Assembly: GCF_900236475.1 (NCBI RefSeq)
Contig: NZ_LT963352.1
Location: forward strand, 5,646,001 to 5,710,000
Origin: Streptomyces chartreusis NRRL 3882
GTDB taxonomy: Bacteria > Actinomycetota > Actinomycetes > Streptomycetales > Streptomycetaceae
Direction: 5' to 3'
Length of the DNA stretch: 64,000 nucleotides
How positions within the stretch are numbered: position 1 is the first letter of the stretch; every line of letters starts with the position of its first letter. The notes beneath the pieces were generated by a model, which was not told where the DNA came from, did not search any database, and saw nothing but the letters and a program-made list of their open reading frames with translations. Below are positions 40,007 through 48,829 of this stretch, in pieces. Made by a program: the position numbers and the translations under genes.

Positions 40007-41268
40007 AACTTCACCACGGTCCCCAGCTGCACCGGCTCCGTCGACGGATAGTCGTCCAGGAGGTCGGTCACCCCGGCGCGGCAGACGACGATGCAGGCGT
40101 GCCGGTGGCGGGAGGCCAGGACGCACAGGCGGCCCGTCTCCAGGTGGAAGGCCGTGGCGTCGGGGCGGCCGGAGAGGGGGTGCAGGACCACCGTGACGTC
40201 GTACTCGCGGCCCTGGAGCCGGTTGGCCGTGTCCACGACCACGTCGGTGACGCCGAGGTCGGCCAGGGCGGCACGTACCGCCGCCGCCTGGTCGCGGTGG
40301 GCCGTGCCGACGGCGATCCGGTCCGCGGTGAGGGGCGTCGGGTCCGCTGAGCGCTCCGAGGTCGCCGCGCCGCCCCGGTCCAGCAGGCGCCGTACCACCG
40401 TCGCCACCGCCCGTACCGCCTCCGGGTCCGTGCGCGGGGTGTGCCGGGCGGGCAGCTCCAGCAGGCCCCAGCCCGACTCGGCCGCCTCGTCGATCACCCG
40501 GTCGGGGCCGGAGCCGTCCGACGGCACGGCGAAGGAGAGGCGACGGTCGCCGTGGCCGGTGCCGCTGCGGAACGGCGTGTAGGGGTAGAAGGCGTCCGAG
40601 ACCAGGGGAGCGGCGGAGGCCGGGAGCCGCCAGGACACCGGCAGACGGTGCTGGGGCAGGTCCGGGTTGTGCGCGAGCAGCGTCGTCACCGCCGAGGCCG
40701 ACGGGTCGTAGGTGAGCCCCGCCCACTGCTCGCTGCCGACGATCGCGAACGGGTCGAGCTGCCCCGGGTCACCCACGAACAGCGCCCGCTCGAACAGCCC
40801 GGCCACGGCGAGCAGCGCGTCCGAGCGCATCTGGTACGCCTCGTCGACGATCGCGTACCGCCACGGCTCGTCGGCCTTCACATGCGCCCACTTCGCCGCC
40901 GTCGAGATCACCACGGCCAGCCCGGCGAGATCGGCCGCCTTCGCCGACTTGCGGACGTTCTCCAGGTCGTCGAGTGCCTTGTCGTAGGGGTCGGCGTCAC
41001 TGCTGTGCAGCCGCCCCACCGGCAGTTCGGGGTTCTTCTCGGCGAGCCGCAGGACCAGGTCGTCGACCTGGGCGTTGGTCTGCGCCACCACCATCAGCGG
41101 ATGGCCGGCCGCGGCCAGTTCCAGGGCCGCGCGGACCACGAGCGTGGACTTGCCCGCGCCGGGCGGGGAGTCGACGACGACACCGCGCGCGGTGCCGTGC
41201 AGCGTGTCGTGGAGGATCGCGTCGGTGGCCTGGGCCGCGGCGGCAGAGGGATCGAAGAGCGTCGTCAC
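39934..41268 (-). CDS. SF1 (Dna2/Upf1-like) helicase
   Basis: A 444-residue ATPase with superfamily 1 motifs in order: Walker A SPPGAGKST (34-42), Walker B VDEA (141-144), motif III GDPGQLDPF (166-174), motif IV SWRLP, motif V DTANRLQGREYDVTVV and motif VI ASRHRHACIVV. It most resembles the AAA_12/Dna2-Upf1 type. It appears to be only the RecA-like core, lacking its own nuclease and barrel domains. The GTG start overlaps the upstream gene stop as GTGA. With its two partners it probably forms a DNA-processing complex. The last 24 codons are duplicated downstream. Confidence 0.88.
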   Translation of the reverse strand: MTTLFDPSAAAAQATDAILHDTLHGTARGVVVDSPPGAGKSTLVVRAALELAAAGHPLMVVAQTNAQVDDLVLRLAEKNPELPVGRLHSSDADPYDKALDDLENVRKSAKAADLAGLAVVISTAAKWAHVKADEPWRYAIVDEAYQMRSDALLAVAGLFERALFVGDPGQLDPFAIVGSEQWAGLTYDPSASAVTTLLAHNPDLPQHRLPVSWRLPASAAPLVSDAFYPYTPFRSGTGHGDRRLSFAVPSDGSGPDRVIDEAAESGWGLLELPARHTPRTDPEAVRAVATVVRRLLDRGGAATSERSADPTPLTADRIAVGTAHRDQAAAVRAALADLGVTDVVVDTANRLQGREYDVTVVLHPLSGRPDATAFHLETGRLCVLASRHRHACIVVCRAGVTDLLDDYPSTEPVQLGTVVKFPDGWEANHAVLAHLAEHRVSWQP

Positions 41269-42857
41269 AGCAGGTCCTCCGCGGTCACCGGGTCGGCGGC
41301 CTCCAGGGTCGCCTCACCGGGCGGCCCGCCGTGCGTCCAGGGTGTCTCCTCCGGGTCGGGCAGCTTCGCGCCGCCCCGCTGCTCGTGCTCGAAGAGCGTG
41401 AAGCAGACCCGGTCGCCCTTCTCCGGCACCGACCCCGGCTCGGGCTCCTTGCCGCGGCCCATCTTGTCGAGGATCCGCAGGACGACGTACGCGCCGTCCT
41501 CCTCGGCCCCGACGAACTCCGCCGACTGCGGCTTCCCGGCCAGCGACCGGTACACCTTCGTCCGCTCCCCGAGATGCGGCCTGTCGTCCGTGTGGACCGT
41601 GACCAGGGGGCGCGGGCTGGGCCGCTTGCCCTCGCTGTACGCCATCACGACGTCCGTGACCTCACCCGCGAACGCCTCCCCGGACAGCCGCCGTCCCGCC
41701 ATGACCAGCGGGTCGTCGAGAGCCTCCTGGGCCTCCAGCCGGGCCTGCTCGCGCTCACGCGTGGCGAGCTTGTTCGCCGCCGTGACCGCGTCGTCGCGGC
41801 GCGGCTGGGGCGGCTCGCCGGCCAGGACCCGGTCGCGGTGGCCCGTGAAGGACCAGCGGTCGCGGGTCCAGCGCTCCTCGACGTGCGCCCCCTCGGGCAG
41901 CTCCCGCAGCAGGTCCAGTCCCTGCCACACCTTCTCCCAGGTGGGCCGGGTGCGGCTGAGCACCAGGTCCCGGATCTCCCGCTCGGCGGCGGTCAGCGCA
42001 CCGAGCCGGTCGTCGGCCTCCAGACCGTCCTCGGCGGCGGCCAGGGCCGTGCGGGCACGGTCGTAGCGCTCGATGGCCGGGGCGAGCAGCTTGTTGTCGA
42101 ACGCCGGGTCGGTGGCGGGACCGGCCGGGGGACACGTCAGCTGGCCCTTCGCGTCCCGCTCCAACTCGGCCCGCAGCGCCGCCTCGGCGCCGGTCAGGCC
42201 CTCCGGCGGATCGATCCAGGCGAGGAGCGCCCCCAGGTGCTGATCCTCCAGCGTGGACTGCCCGGTCGCCCAGTGCCGTCCCAGTACGTCCGTCATGGCC
42301 AGCAGCAGTGAGGAGCCGGGCACCCGGGCCCGCTCCCCGAAGTGCGTCAGCCACCGCCCGAGCAGCGGCACCCGGGGCGGCGCCGGATACGGAGCCTCCG
42401 GCTCCTGCTCGGCCGTCCGCCGGAATCGCATGGAGCGCCCGAGCAGCCGCACCAGGTCGATACCCGCCCGGCTCGGCACGATCAGCTGCGGCGCGTCCGC
42501 GCACAGGTCGACCTCGACCTTGACCCGCTTGCCGGTCTCCGGGTCGGTCTCGGTGCGCTCGGCGGCCTCCACGACCTCGGCGTACGCGTCGACGTACGGC
42601 AGCACCACGTCGGCCAGTTCGGCCAGGAACGCGAACCTGAGGTCGCGGTCGCGGGGCTGCGGGACGACCAGCAGACGCGGCGCGTCCCGGTCGGTGCCGA
42701 CCAGCGCACCGAGCGGGGCGCCGGCCTCACCGGCGGTGGTGAGCGGCACGAACACCAGCGGGTGGTCGGACAGGTGCCGGTGCCGGACCGTCGCGGCGGG
42801 CTGGGCGCGGCCCGTGCTGACGGCTTCGAGGCGGGCCAGCGTGGAGATCAGCGACAC
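41265..42857 (-). CDS. Middle gene of nuclease-helicase operon, unknown function
   Basis: A 530-residue protein without a recognised family. There is a helical, coiled-coil-prone stretch at about 280-400 (IERYDRARTALAAAEDGLEA). The C-terminal beta-rich segment (RPLVTVHTDDRPHLGERTKV ... FVGAEEDGAYVVLRILDKM) looks like a small barrel. In Dna2 and Upf1 helicases a stalk and barrel lie between nuclease and motor, so this protein could supply those parts; that is inference. GTG at 42857 follows GGAGG. Overlaps of 10 and 4 bases with the flanking genes show tight coupling and probably fixed stoichiometry. Confidence 0.8.
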   Translation of the reverse strand: MSLISTLARLEAVSTGRAQPAATVRHRHLSDHPLVFVPLTTAGEAGAPLGALVGTDRDAPRLLVVPQPRDRDLRFAFLAELADVVLPYVDAYAEVVEAAERTETDPETGKRVKVEVDLCADAPQLIVPSRAGIDLVRLLGRSMRFRRTAEQEPEAPYPAPPRVPLLGRWLTHFGERARVPGSSLLLAMTDVLGRHWATGQSTLEDQHLGALLAWIDPPEGLTGAEAALRAELERDAKGQLTCPPAGPATDPAFDNKLLAPAIERYDRARTALAAAEDGLEADDRLGALTAAEREIRDLVLSRTRPTWEKVWQGLDLLRELPEGAHVEERWTRDRWSFTGHRDRVLAGEPPQPRRDDAVTAANKLATREREQARLEAQEALDDPLVMAGRRLSGEAFAGEVTDVVMAYSEGKRPSPRPLVTVHTDDRPHLGERTKVYRSLAGKPQSAEFVGAEEDGAYVVLRILDKMGRGKEPEPGSVPEKGDRVCFTLFEHEQRGGAKLPDPEETPWTHGGPPGEATLEAADPVTAEDLL

Positions 42858-43978
42858 GCCGCCTCCAGTGCCTCGGCGCGCAGGGCCGCCGCCCGCCTGA
42901 GGGCCGACACCGCCGGGTCGCCGGGGTCGCCCGCCTCGCCGTGGGCCGCCGCGAGGACGTCCTCCACGGTCGTCAGCCCGCCCAGCTCCGCCCGCACCGG
43001 CCGCCCGAGCGAGGTCACCGCGCCCGTCTCGCGGGAGCGGGCCCGGCAGTGGAAGGCCAGCTCGCACGCCGACAGGCACTCCGGCGCGTACGTCGCCGGA
43101 ACGGACTCGACGGCGGCCGTCAGCTCGTCGGCGGGCAGCTCGGGGGAGAAGCACGTGCCCTCGGGGAGCGCCTCGGCGATGTCCTCGATGCGGGTCAGCC
43201 GGTTCAGCTGGCGGGCCGTCACCGCACGCTGCTTGCGGATGTCCACGGCGGACGCGGCCGGCAGGTTGGAGAAGTCCTTGGGGCAGACGAGCAGGATCCG
43301 GTGCCGCACACGCGGGGACGGAGCCCTGTCCTGAACCCGGGCCGCGACCTCCTCCAGCGCCAGCACGTACACCGCCGCCTGCCGGGCCGCCGCCCCGACC
43401 TTCGCCGGGTCGGCCGAACCGTCCAGCAGCGGGAACGACTTGATCTCGACCACGGTCCAGCTGCCGTCCGGGTGCACCACCACCGCGTCCGGCTCCAGGA
43501 ACGCGGGCGAGCCCGCGACGTCCAGCGCGAGCATCGGGTGGTCGAGCAGCGTCCACGCGCCCGGGTGCGCGGTGGCCTCCCGCAGCTCCAGCGCCGTACG
43601 GGCCGTACGCCCCTGGGGACCGGTGGCGGTCAGGTCGGGCACGCGCGCCTCGGCGGGCGGCTCGGCGGTCCGGTCCAGCTTCTCGTGGACCAGCCGCAGC
43701 AGCTCGGCGCCGCCGTCGGCCTTGACCTTCGCCTCGAAGGCGTTGCCCCGCGTGAGCGCGAACTGGGACTGCCCGAAGGCCGACGGCGAGCCCAGCGCGC
43801 TCGCCAGCGCCGCCTTGTTCACCCCGGCGCCGTCGAGGATCGCTCTCCGCGCACACCCGGGGTTGGCGGCCAGCGCCGCCAACGCGCGCGCGTCCAGGGC
43901 CTTCGCCGGTACGTCGGGACCGCGCAGCTCAGCGAGCCGGTGCCGGAGCGCCGTCCCCCGCGTCCTTGGGGGAGGCAC
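42848..43978 (-). CDS. RecB/Cas4-like Fe-S PD-(D/E)xK nuclease
   Basis: A 376-residue nuclease. The catalytic core shows RGNAFEAKV, D164 (EPDAVVV), E178-x-K180 (VVEIKSF) and QAAVY at 200-204, the RecB motif order. Cys42 in the N-terminus with Cys301, Cys305 and Cys311 (CLSACELAFHC) gives the four-cysteine cluster of Cas4, AddB and Dna2, expected to hold a 4Fe-4S cluster. It lies first in an operon with an unknown protein and an SF1 helicase. No cas1 or CRISPR array is present, so it is not a CRISPR Cas4. GTG at 43978 has GGAG 4 bases before it; GTG at 44032 is an alternative. Confidence 0.87.
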   Translation of the reverse strand: MPPPRTRGTALRHRLAELRGPDVPAKALDARALAALAANPGCARRAILDGAGVNKAALASALGSPSAFGQSQFALTRGNAFEAKVKADGGAELLRLVHEKLDRTAEPPAEARVPDLTATGPQGRTARTALELREATAHPGAWTLLDHPMLALDVAGSPAFLEPDAVVVHPDGSWTVVEIKSFPLLDGSADPAKVGAAARQAAVYVLALEEVAARVQDRAPSPRVRHRILLVCPKDFSNLPAASAVDIRKQRAVTARQLNRLTRIEDIAEALPEGTCFSPELPADELTAAVESVPATYAPECLSACELAFHCRARSRETGAVTSLGRPVRAELGGLTTVEDVLAAAHGEAGDPGDPAVSALRRAAALRAEALEAACR

Positions 43979-44882
43979 TCGGCTCGGCTCCCGCTCCGAA
44001 CCGCGACTCGCGCTGCCGTGGAATTCGCTCACCCGCGGAAGTCTGGCATCCGGCACTGACAATCGGGGAACCTGCGGCCGGAGATGCCTCCGTGACCGGC
44101 GCGGCACGCGGCACGAAACGCGCCCCGACCCGGTCCGCCGTGCGCATCACGACCGGCGCCAGCAGCAGTCCGACACCCATGACGGCCGCGCCCGCGACCG
44201 CGTCGAGGAAGTAGTGGTTGGCGGTGCCCATGACCACGATCGTCGTGATCAGCGGGTAGGCGACACCGGCGGCCTTCGCGGTGCGCGTACCGCCGTAGCG
44301 CCAGAGCATCACTCCGCACCACAGTGCCCAGCCCACGTGCAGGCTCGGCATGGCCGCGTACTGGTTGGTCATGCCGCCCATGCCGCGCGGCGCGCTCGCC
44401 GCGCCGCCCCACCAGCCGTAGGAGCTGTACTGCGCCATCGTGTCCACGAAGCCGTGGCTCGCGTCGAGGAGCCGGGGCGGGCAGGTCGGCAGCAGTGTGA
44501 AACCGATCAGGCCGATGAGGGTGGACGTCATCAGCCAGGTGCGCGCGGCGCGGTACCGCACCGCGCGGGAGCGGAACAGCCACACGAGGATCGCCGGCGT
44601 GACCAGGTAGTGCAGCGACGCGTACCAGAAGTCCGCCGGTATGCCTATCCACGCCTCCTGGGTGAAGAGGCGGTTGAGCGGGTGCTCGAAGTTGAGATAC
44701 AGCGCCTTCTCGGCGCGCAGGAGCGCCAGGCCGTTGTCGACCGCCCCGGACACGTCGCCCCGGGCGAGGAGCCGGCCCGCCGTGTAGCACGCGTACACCA
44801 GCAGGATCAGCGGCAGCTCCGTCCACCAGCGGAGCCGGAGCGCAGGGGCCGCCTCGGTGCCCGGTGTCTCGGTGTGCGGCAT
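43929..44882 (-). CDS. PAP2-superfamily membrane phosphatase (AUR1-like)
   Basis: A 317-residue polytopic protein with six likely helices and the PAP2 motifs: an arginine-bearing segment near YASLHYLVTP, then AAMPSLHVGWALW and TANHYFLDAVAGA, whose His residues form the phosphatase site. It resembles bacterial AUR1/inositol-phosphorylceramide-synthase-like proteins and probably acts on lipid phosphates. A charged C-terminal tail overlaps the start region of the nuclease gene by about 50 bases. GGAGGG lies 8 bases before the ATG at 44882. Confidence 0.88.
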   Translation of the reverse strand: MPHTETPGTEAAPALRLRWWTELPLILLVYACYTAGRLLARGDVSGAVDNGLALLRAEKALYLNFEHPLNRLFTQEAWIGIPADFWYASLHYLVTPAILVWLFRSRAVRYRAARTWLMTSTLIGLIGFTLLPTCPPRLLDASHGFVDTMAQYSSYGWWGGAASAPRGMGGMTNQYAAMPSLHVGWALWCGVMLWRYGGTRTAKAAGVAYPLITTIVVMGTANHYFLDAVAGAAVMGVGLLLAPVVMRTADRVGARFVPRAAPVTEASPAAGSPIVSAGCQTSAGERIPRQRESRFGAGAEPSASPKDAGDGAPAPAR

Positions 44883-45073
44883 CCGATCGCCCTCCCCCTT
44901 CGTCTCCACGCGGCGCCCGGCCGGTCGGTCGTGCCACTTTACGGCGTACGTGCGCGCCCTGGGGGCGCCCTCCGGACCTCAAAGACGCAGAGATCGCCCC
45001 CCGGGTTGCCCGCGACCAGCGTGCGCGATGATGGTGGAGTTCCGCTCGCGTTTTTCTCCCGGAAAGGTCCCCC

Positions 45074-45667
45074 ATGGCTCCGCGCATCCTGCTGGCCCGG
45101 CACGGACAGACCGAGTGGTCGCTGTCCGGCAAGCACACCGGCAGGACCGACGTGCCGCTGCTGGAGGAGGGCCGGCGCGGGGCCAAGCTGCTCGGCGAGC
45201 GCCTGCACCGGGCGCCGTACGACGGCCTGCCCGGCGTCGAGGTGCGCACCAGCCCGCTGGCACGCGCGCGTGAGACCTGCGAACTGGCCGGCTTCGGCGA
45301 CCGCGCGCGGGCGTGGGACGCGTTGCTGGAGTGGGACTACGGGGCGTACGAGGGCATGACGCCGGCGGACATCCAGGCCGTCCGGCCCGGCTGGTTCATC
45401 TGGCGCGACGGTGTTCCCGAGGGCGAGACCCTCGCCGGGATCACGGAGCGGGCGGACGAGGTGGTCTCCTGGGCGCGCGCCGAGGACCGGGACGTCCTGG
45501 TCTTCGCCCACGGGCACATCCTGCGCTCCATCGGGGCGCGGTGGCTGGGCCTGCCGATCGACTTCGCGGCGCGAATACGGCTGAATCCGACGTCGCTGTC
45601 GGTGCTCGGGTGGGCTTACGGGGAGCCGGCGATCGAGAGCTGGAACGATCTCGGCCATCTCGTGTAG
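45074..45667 (+). CDS. Histidine phosphatase (phosphoglycerate-mutase-like)
   Basis: A 197-residue enzyme. LARHGQTEWS at 7-16 has the phospho-accepting His; RTSPLARARETCEL and the second His in VFAHGHILRSIGARW complete the site. Family members are acid phosphatases or mutases; the substrate is unknown. GAAAGG precedes the ATG. It is divergent from the PAP2 gene. Confidence 0.92.
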   Translation: MAPRILLARHGQTEWSLSGKHTGRTDVPLLEEGRRGAKLLGERLHRAPYDGLPGVEVRTSPLARARETCELAGFGDRARAWDALLEWDYGAYEGMTPADIQAVRPGWFIWRDGVPEGETLAGITERADEVVSWARAEDRDVLVFAHGHILRSIGARWLGLPIDFAARIRLNPTSLSVLGWAYGEPAIESWNDLGHLV

Positions 45668-45669
45668 CC

Positions 45670-45706
45670 GTGCCGCCCGCCGGGACGTGTGCCGTCCCGG
45701 CGGCAC
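45670..45706. terminator. Hairpin terminator between convergent genes
   Basis: GTGCCG..CCGGGACG and CGTCCCGG..CGGCAC pair with a small bulge directly after the phosphatase stop. The next gene ends convergently at 45719, so the hairpin can serve both. Confidence 0.65.
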
Positions 45707-45718
45707 GACTGCCCGCCG

Positions 45719-47173
45719 CTAGGTCATCCTCGGCGACGACGCGTGCCTCTCCAAGAACGCCGACACCCCCGAAGTTCGCCGGTGTGGTGACAACACCCGT
45801 GCCGTAGCCGCCAGCATCGTCTGGATCCGGGACGACTGGACCTCCTCCAGCAGATCCAGCACCCGCATCCCCGCCACGGCGGCCTCGTCCGGCCGACCGC
45901 CCCGCGCGAGGTCGTCCGCCAGCTCCGCCGTGTACAGCGCGATGTTCCGCGTGAAGTGCGGATCCTGGAGCTCCGCCGCCCGCCGCGCGTGCCGTGCCGC
46001 CCGGGGCCAGTCGCCGAGCGTGGACCAGCACTGCGCCTCCAGGCCCTCCAGTTCGGCCTCTCCGTAGAAGGACATCCACTCGGGGTCGGCGTCCGAGGGG
46101 CCCCGATCGAAGAGGGCATGGGCCCGGGCCAGCGCCTGCTCGCAGCCGGCGCGGTCGGCGAGGCCCGCCCAGCCGCCCGCCTCGCGCAGCGCGAGCAGCG
46201 ACATCAGCCGGGCCGAGCCCACGGGCCGGGCTACACGCTGCGCGGCCTGGGCGGCCCGGACCGCCTCGCGCGGCCGGCCCGCGTCGCGCGCGAGGAAGGC
46301 CGTGTTGCAGAAGGCGTGCGCCTCCAGGCCGGGATCGCCGGTCATCCGGGCGGTCGCCAGCGCCTCCGCGTAGTGGGAGCGGGCGTCGTCGAAGCGCCCG
46401 GAGTCGTGCGCCAGCCAGCCCACGGAGATGGCCAGTTCACCGGCGCCCGAGTAGAGCCGGTCCGCCGTCGTCTGCCGGGTCGTACCGGCGTCCAACAGGG
46501 CGTAGGCGGCACGCAGCGGGGCCGCGGCGCGGCGGTAGAGGCCATCGGCCCCGTGCCGGTCGTCGAGCAGCCGGATGCGGCGGACGGCTTCTTCCAGGGC
46601 GCCCGCGTCACTCGCCCCGGCGCGGCGCACGGGGCGCTGTGCCGCCGCGGCGTCGAGGGCGAGGCCGACGGGCCCCAGCGAGGCGGCGGCCACCGTGGCG
46701 CCCCCGCCGGTCATGAATGCGCGACGTAGCACGTCGCTCTCCTCGTAGGTGTCGTGCGGGTGGTACGGGTCGTACGGGTTCTGCGTTTCATACGGCTCGC
46801 ACGCCCCGCTGGTCTCAGTCGTGGCGTTCGCCGGGGGGTTCGCGGTGCACATCAGGGGCGCGTCCTCGGTGTCGCGCGCCCGGCGTCCGCGTACCGACGA
46901 GCGGGGCGCGAACCCCAAGTCGGTGAGTGTGCGGCCAGGAAACATGTGCAGGAACACCCGTTCGTACGCGTAGTTGGGGCAGCGGATCTCGCCCGCCTCG
47001 ACCCGGCCGATGTACCGCGCGTCACAGCTGACCTGCTCGCCGATCTCCAGAGCGGCCCGGCGGATCGCCGCGGCGAACTCGGCCGGCGAGCGCTGTCCGC
47101 GCAGGTGCCGGAAGGCGAGGTTGGGCCGCGGTGGCCGGTTGGGTTGAGACGAGGTCACCGTTGACGACGCCAT
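45719..47173 (-). CDS. HTH/TPR regulator (NsdA-like family)
   Basis: A 484-residue regulator. An N-terminal helix-turn-helix-like region (about 15-75: RSPAEFAAAIRRAALEIGEQ, then YIGRVEAGEIRCPNYAYERV) is followed by a Pro/Tyr-rich linker, an Ala-rich segment, and about six tetratricopeptide-like repeats (LAISVGWLAHDSGRFDDARS, then HAFCNTAFLARDAGRPREAV). It resembles the Streptomyces NsdA-type proteins that affect differentiation and antibiotic output; orthology is not claimed. GAGAGG precedes the ATG at 47173. Confidence 0.82.
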   Translation of the reverse strand: MASSTVTSSQPNRPPRPNLAFRHLRGQRSPAEFAAAIRRAALEIGEQVSCDARYIGRVEAGEIRCPNYAYERVFLHMFPGRTLTDLGFAPRSSVRGRRARDTEDAPLMCTANPPANATTETSGACEPYETQNPYDPYHPHDTYEESDVLRRAFMTGGGATVAAASLGPVGLALDAAAAQRPVRRAGASDAGALEEAVRRIRLLDDRHGADGLYRRAAAPLRAAYALLDAGTTRQTTADRLYSGAGELAISVGWLAHDSGRFDDARSHYAEALATARMTGDPGLEAHAFCNTAFLARDAGRPREAVRAAQAAQRVARPVGSARLMSLLALREAGGWAGLADRAGCEQALARAHALFDRGPSDADPEWMSFYGEAELEGLEAQCWSTLGDWPRAARHARRAAELQDPHFTRNIALYTAELADDLARGGRPDEAAVAGMRVLDLLEEVQSSRIQTMLAATARVLSPHRRTSGVSAFLERHASSPRMT

Positions 47174-47301
47174 GGCCGGGTCCTCTCGTGCGAACCGTCG
47201 AACCATGCCGGGTTTGGGGCGAGTTGTACGCATTGTCCCGTATGGTCTGCCCCGTGTCCGGCGAGCAAGAACGTACCTGCTGTGCCGGAGTCCTCACGCT
47301 G

Positions 47302-47317
47302 GGTTTGGCTACAAACC
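47302..47317. promoter_or_regulatory. GGTTTG-GCTA-CAAACC inverted repeat
   Basis: A perfect 6-base inverted repeat with a 4-base centre in the gap between the TPR regulator and the divergent small hypothetical gene. Possible operator; no regulator is assigned. Confidence 0.4.
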
Positions 47318-47470
47318 GGATATCTCATCCGTGATCTGCCATGAAGTGCCATCCTTTGCGGCTGACTTCCGCCGTAGCCGTTGACGGTCTGCCGCGTTGA
47401 ACCCTGTGGACCGGGAGGCCCCCGACTCCCGACCGCTCGTCCAAGCAGGGGTTCCGTGGTGGAGGCCGGG

Positions 47471-47878
47471 ATGGAGACCAGCCAGATCAACGATCCTCGT
47501 ACACCGCCGAGCAGGCCGCCGAGCACGCCGCCGGCCGGCTGTGATGTCGTGACCGTGCCGGCACGGCAGGGGTTGGAGGCGGTCGACATCCTGCGGCGCG
47601 GGACCGGGGAAGCGGTCGGGCCCGTACTGCACGACGACGGCGGTGCCACACTGGGCTTCCTCGTGCCGCCGGGGACGGCCGCGGCGTGGGACGTGCCGGG
47701 GAGCACGTGCACGGGGACCGACGGACGCGGACTGCCCCTGGCCCCCGAGTCTCCGGTGGCGGGCTCGGACTGGCTGCTGCCGCCCGGGGAGGCGGACCTC
47801 GCGACGGACCCGGCGGTGCTGCGCAAGGCCCTCGGGGAGGCGGCCCGGACCATCAGGGCGGCGGACGGCTGCCGCTGA
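47471..47878 (+). CDS. Small hypothetical protein, Streptomyces-type
   Basis: A 135-residue cytosolic protein with a proline-rich N-terminus and the segments LEAVDILRRGTGEAVGPVLHDDGG and SDWLLPPGEADLATDPAVLRKAL. GGAGG lies 5 bases before the ATG. It is divergent from the TPR/HTH regulator; in Streptomyces such regulators are often paired with a small partner protein, so it may be one. Not recognised by family. Confidence 0.72.
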   Translation: METSQINDPRTPPSRPPSTPPAGCDVVTVPARQGLEAVDILRRGTGEAVGPVLHDDGGATLGFLVPPGTAAAWDVPGSTCTGTDGRGLPLAPESPVAGSDWLLPPGEADLATDPAVLRKALGEAARTIRAADGCR

Positions 47879-47946
47879 GGCGCCGAGGCACCGCCGCCCG
47901 GGGGAGCGTACGTCCTGCTTAACAGGCCGCCCCCGATAATGACCCA

Positions 47947-48816
47947 ATGGGAAAGTCCAGGAGCGGCCGGCGCAGGCAGGCCGGTGCGGAAGCCGTCGTC
48001 GAGAGCGTCGACGGCGGGCTCGCCGAGCTCATCCCCGACCGCGACCGGGCCCGGGGCTGGACCCTGGTGATCGACGGGGCCCCGCAGTCGCACGTCGACC
48101 TGGACGACCCGGCGTACCTGTCCTTCGAGTACCAGCGCCGGCTCGGGCATGTCATCGACCTCGTCGCCCCGCCGGGCCGGCCCGTGCACGCCGTGCACCT
48201 CGGCGGCGGCGCGCTCACCCTCGCCCGCTACGTCGCCGCCACCCGGCCCCGCTCCACCCAGCAGGTCGTCGAACGGGACGCCGCCCTCGTGCAACTGGTC
48301 CGCCGCCGACTGCCGTTGGACGCGAACGCGCGCATCAGGGTGCGGTCCGTCGACGCCCGCGAGGGGCTCGCCAAGGTGCCGGACGGCTGGGCCGACCTGG
48401 TCATCACCGATGTGTTCAGCGGGGCCCGCACCCCGGCCCATCTGACCTCGACCGAGTTCCTCGACGACGTACGCAGGGCCCTCAAGCCCGGCGGGATCTA
48501 CGCCGCCAACCTCGCCGACGGGCCGCCGCTGGCCCACCTGCGCGGCCAGATCGCCACCGCCGCCGCCCGTTTCGAACAGCTCGCGCTGGTCGCCGACCCG
48601 ACGGTGCTGCGCGGCAAACGCTTCGGGAACGCCGTCCTGGTCGCCTCCGACCAGCCGTTGCCCGTCGCCGAACTGACCCGCCGCGCCGCCTCCGACCCGC
48701 ACCCCGGCCGGGTCGAGTACGGCAGGACCCTCACCGACTTCACCGGCGGGGCCGCACCCGTCACGGACATCGCGGCGGTGGCGTCGCCCGCGCCGCCCGC
48801 TTCGGTGTTCCGGTGA
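47947..48816 (+). CDS. Spermidine-synthase-like methyltransferase-fold protein
   Basis: A 289-residue protein with the polyamine-synthase Rossmann fold: SFEYQRRLGHVIDL, VHLGGGALTLARYVAATRP, STQQVVERDAALV, RVRSVDAREGLAKV and DLVITDVFSGARTPAHL. It lacks the N-terminal beta-domain of true SpeE and the membrane part of the fused forms, so aminopropyl transfer is uncertain. Its role is unknown. Confidence 0.82.
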   Translation: MGKSRSGRRRQAGAEAVVESVDGGLAELIPDRDRARGWTLVIDGAPQSHVDLDDPAYLSFEYQRRLGHVIDLVAPPGRPVHAVHLGGGALTLARYVAATRPRSTQQVVERDAALVQLVRRRLPLDANARIRVRSVDAREGLAKVPDGWADLVITDVFSGARTPAHLTSTEFLDDVRRALKPGGIYAANLADGPPLAHLRGQIATAAARFEQLALVADPTVLRGKRFGNAVLVASDQPLPVAELTRRAASDPHPGRVEYGRTLTDFTGGAAPVTDIAAVASPAPPASVFR

Positions 48817-48829
48817 GCCCGTACGGCAC

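Noticed and set aside
42848..43978. CRISPR-associated Cas4
   Set aside because: No cas1/cas2 genes or array are present; the partner is an SF1 helicase, so a Dna2/AddB-like role fits better.
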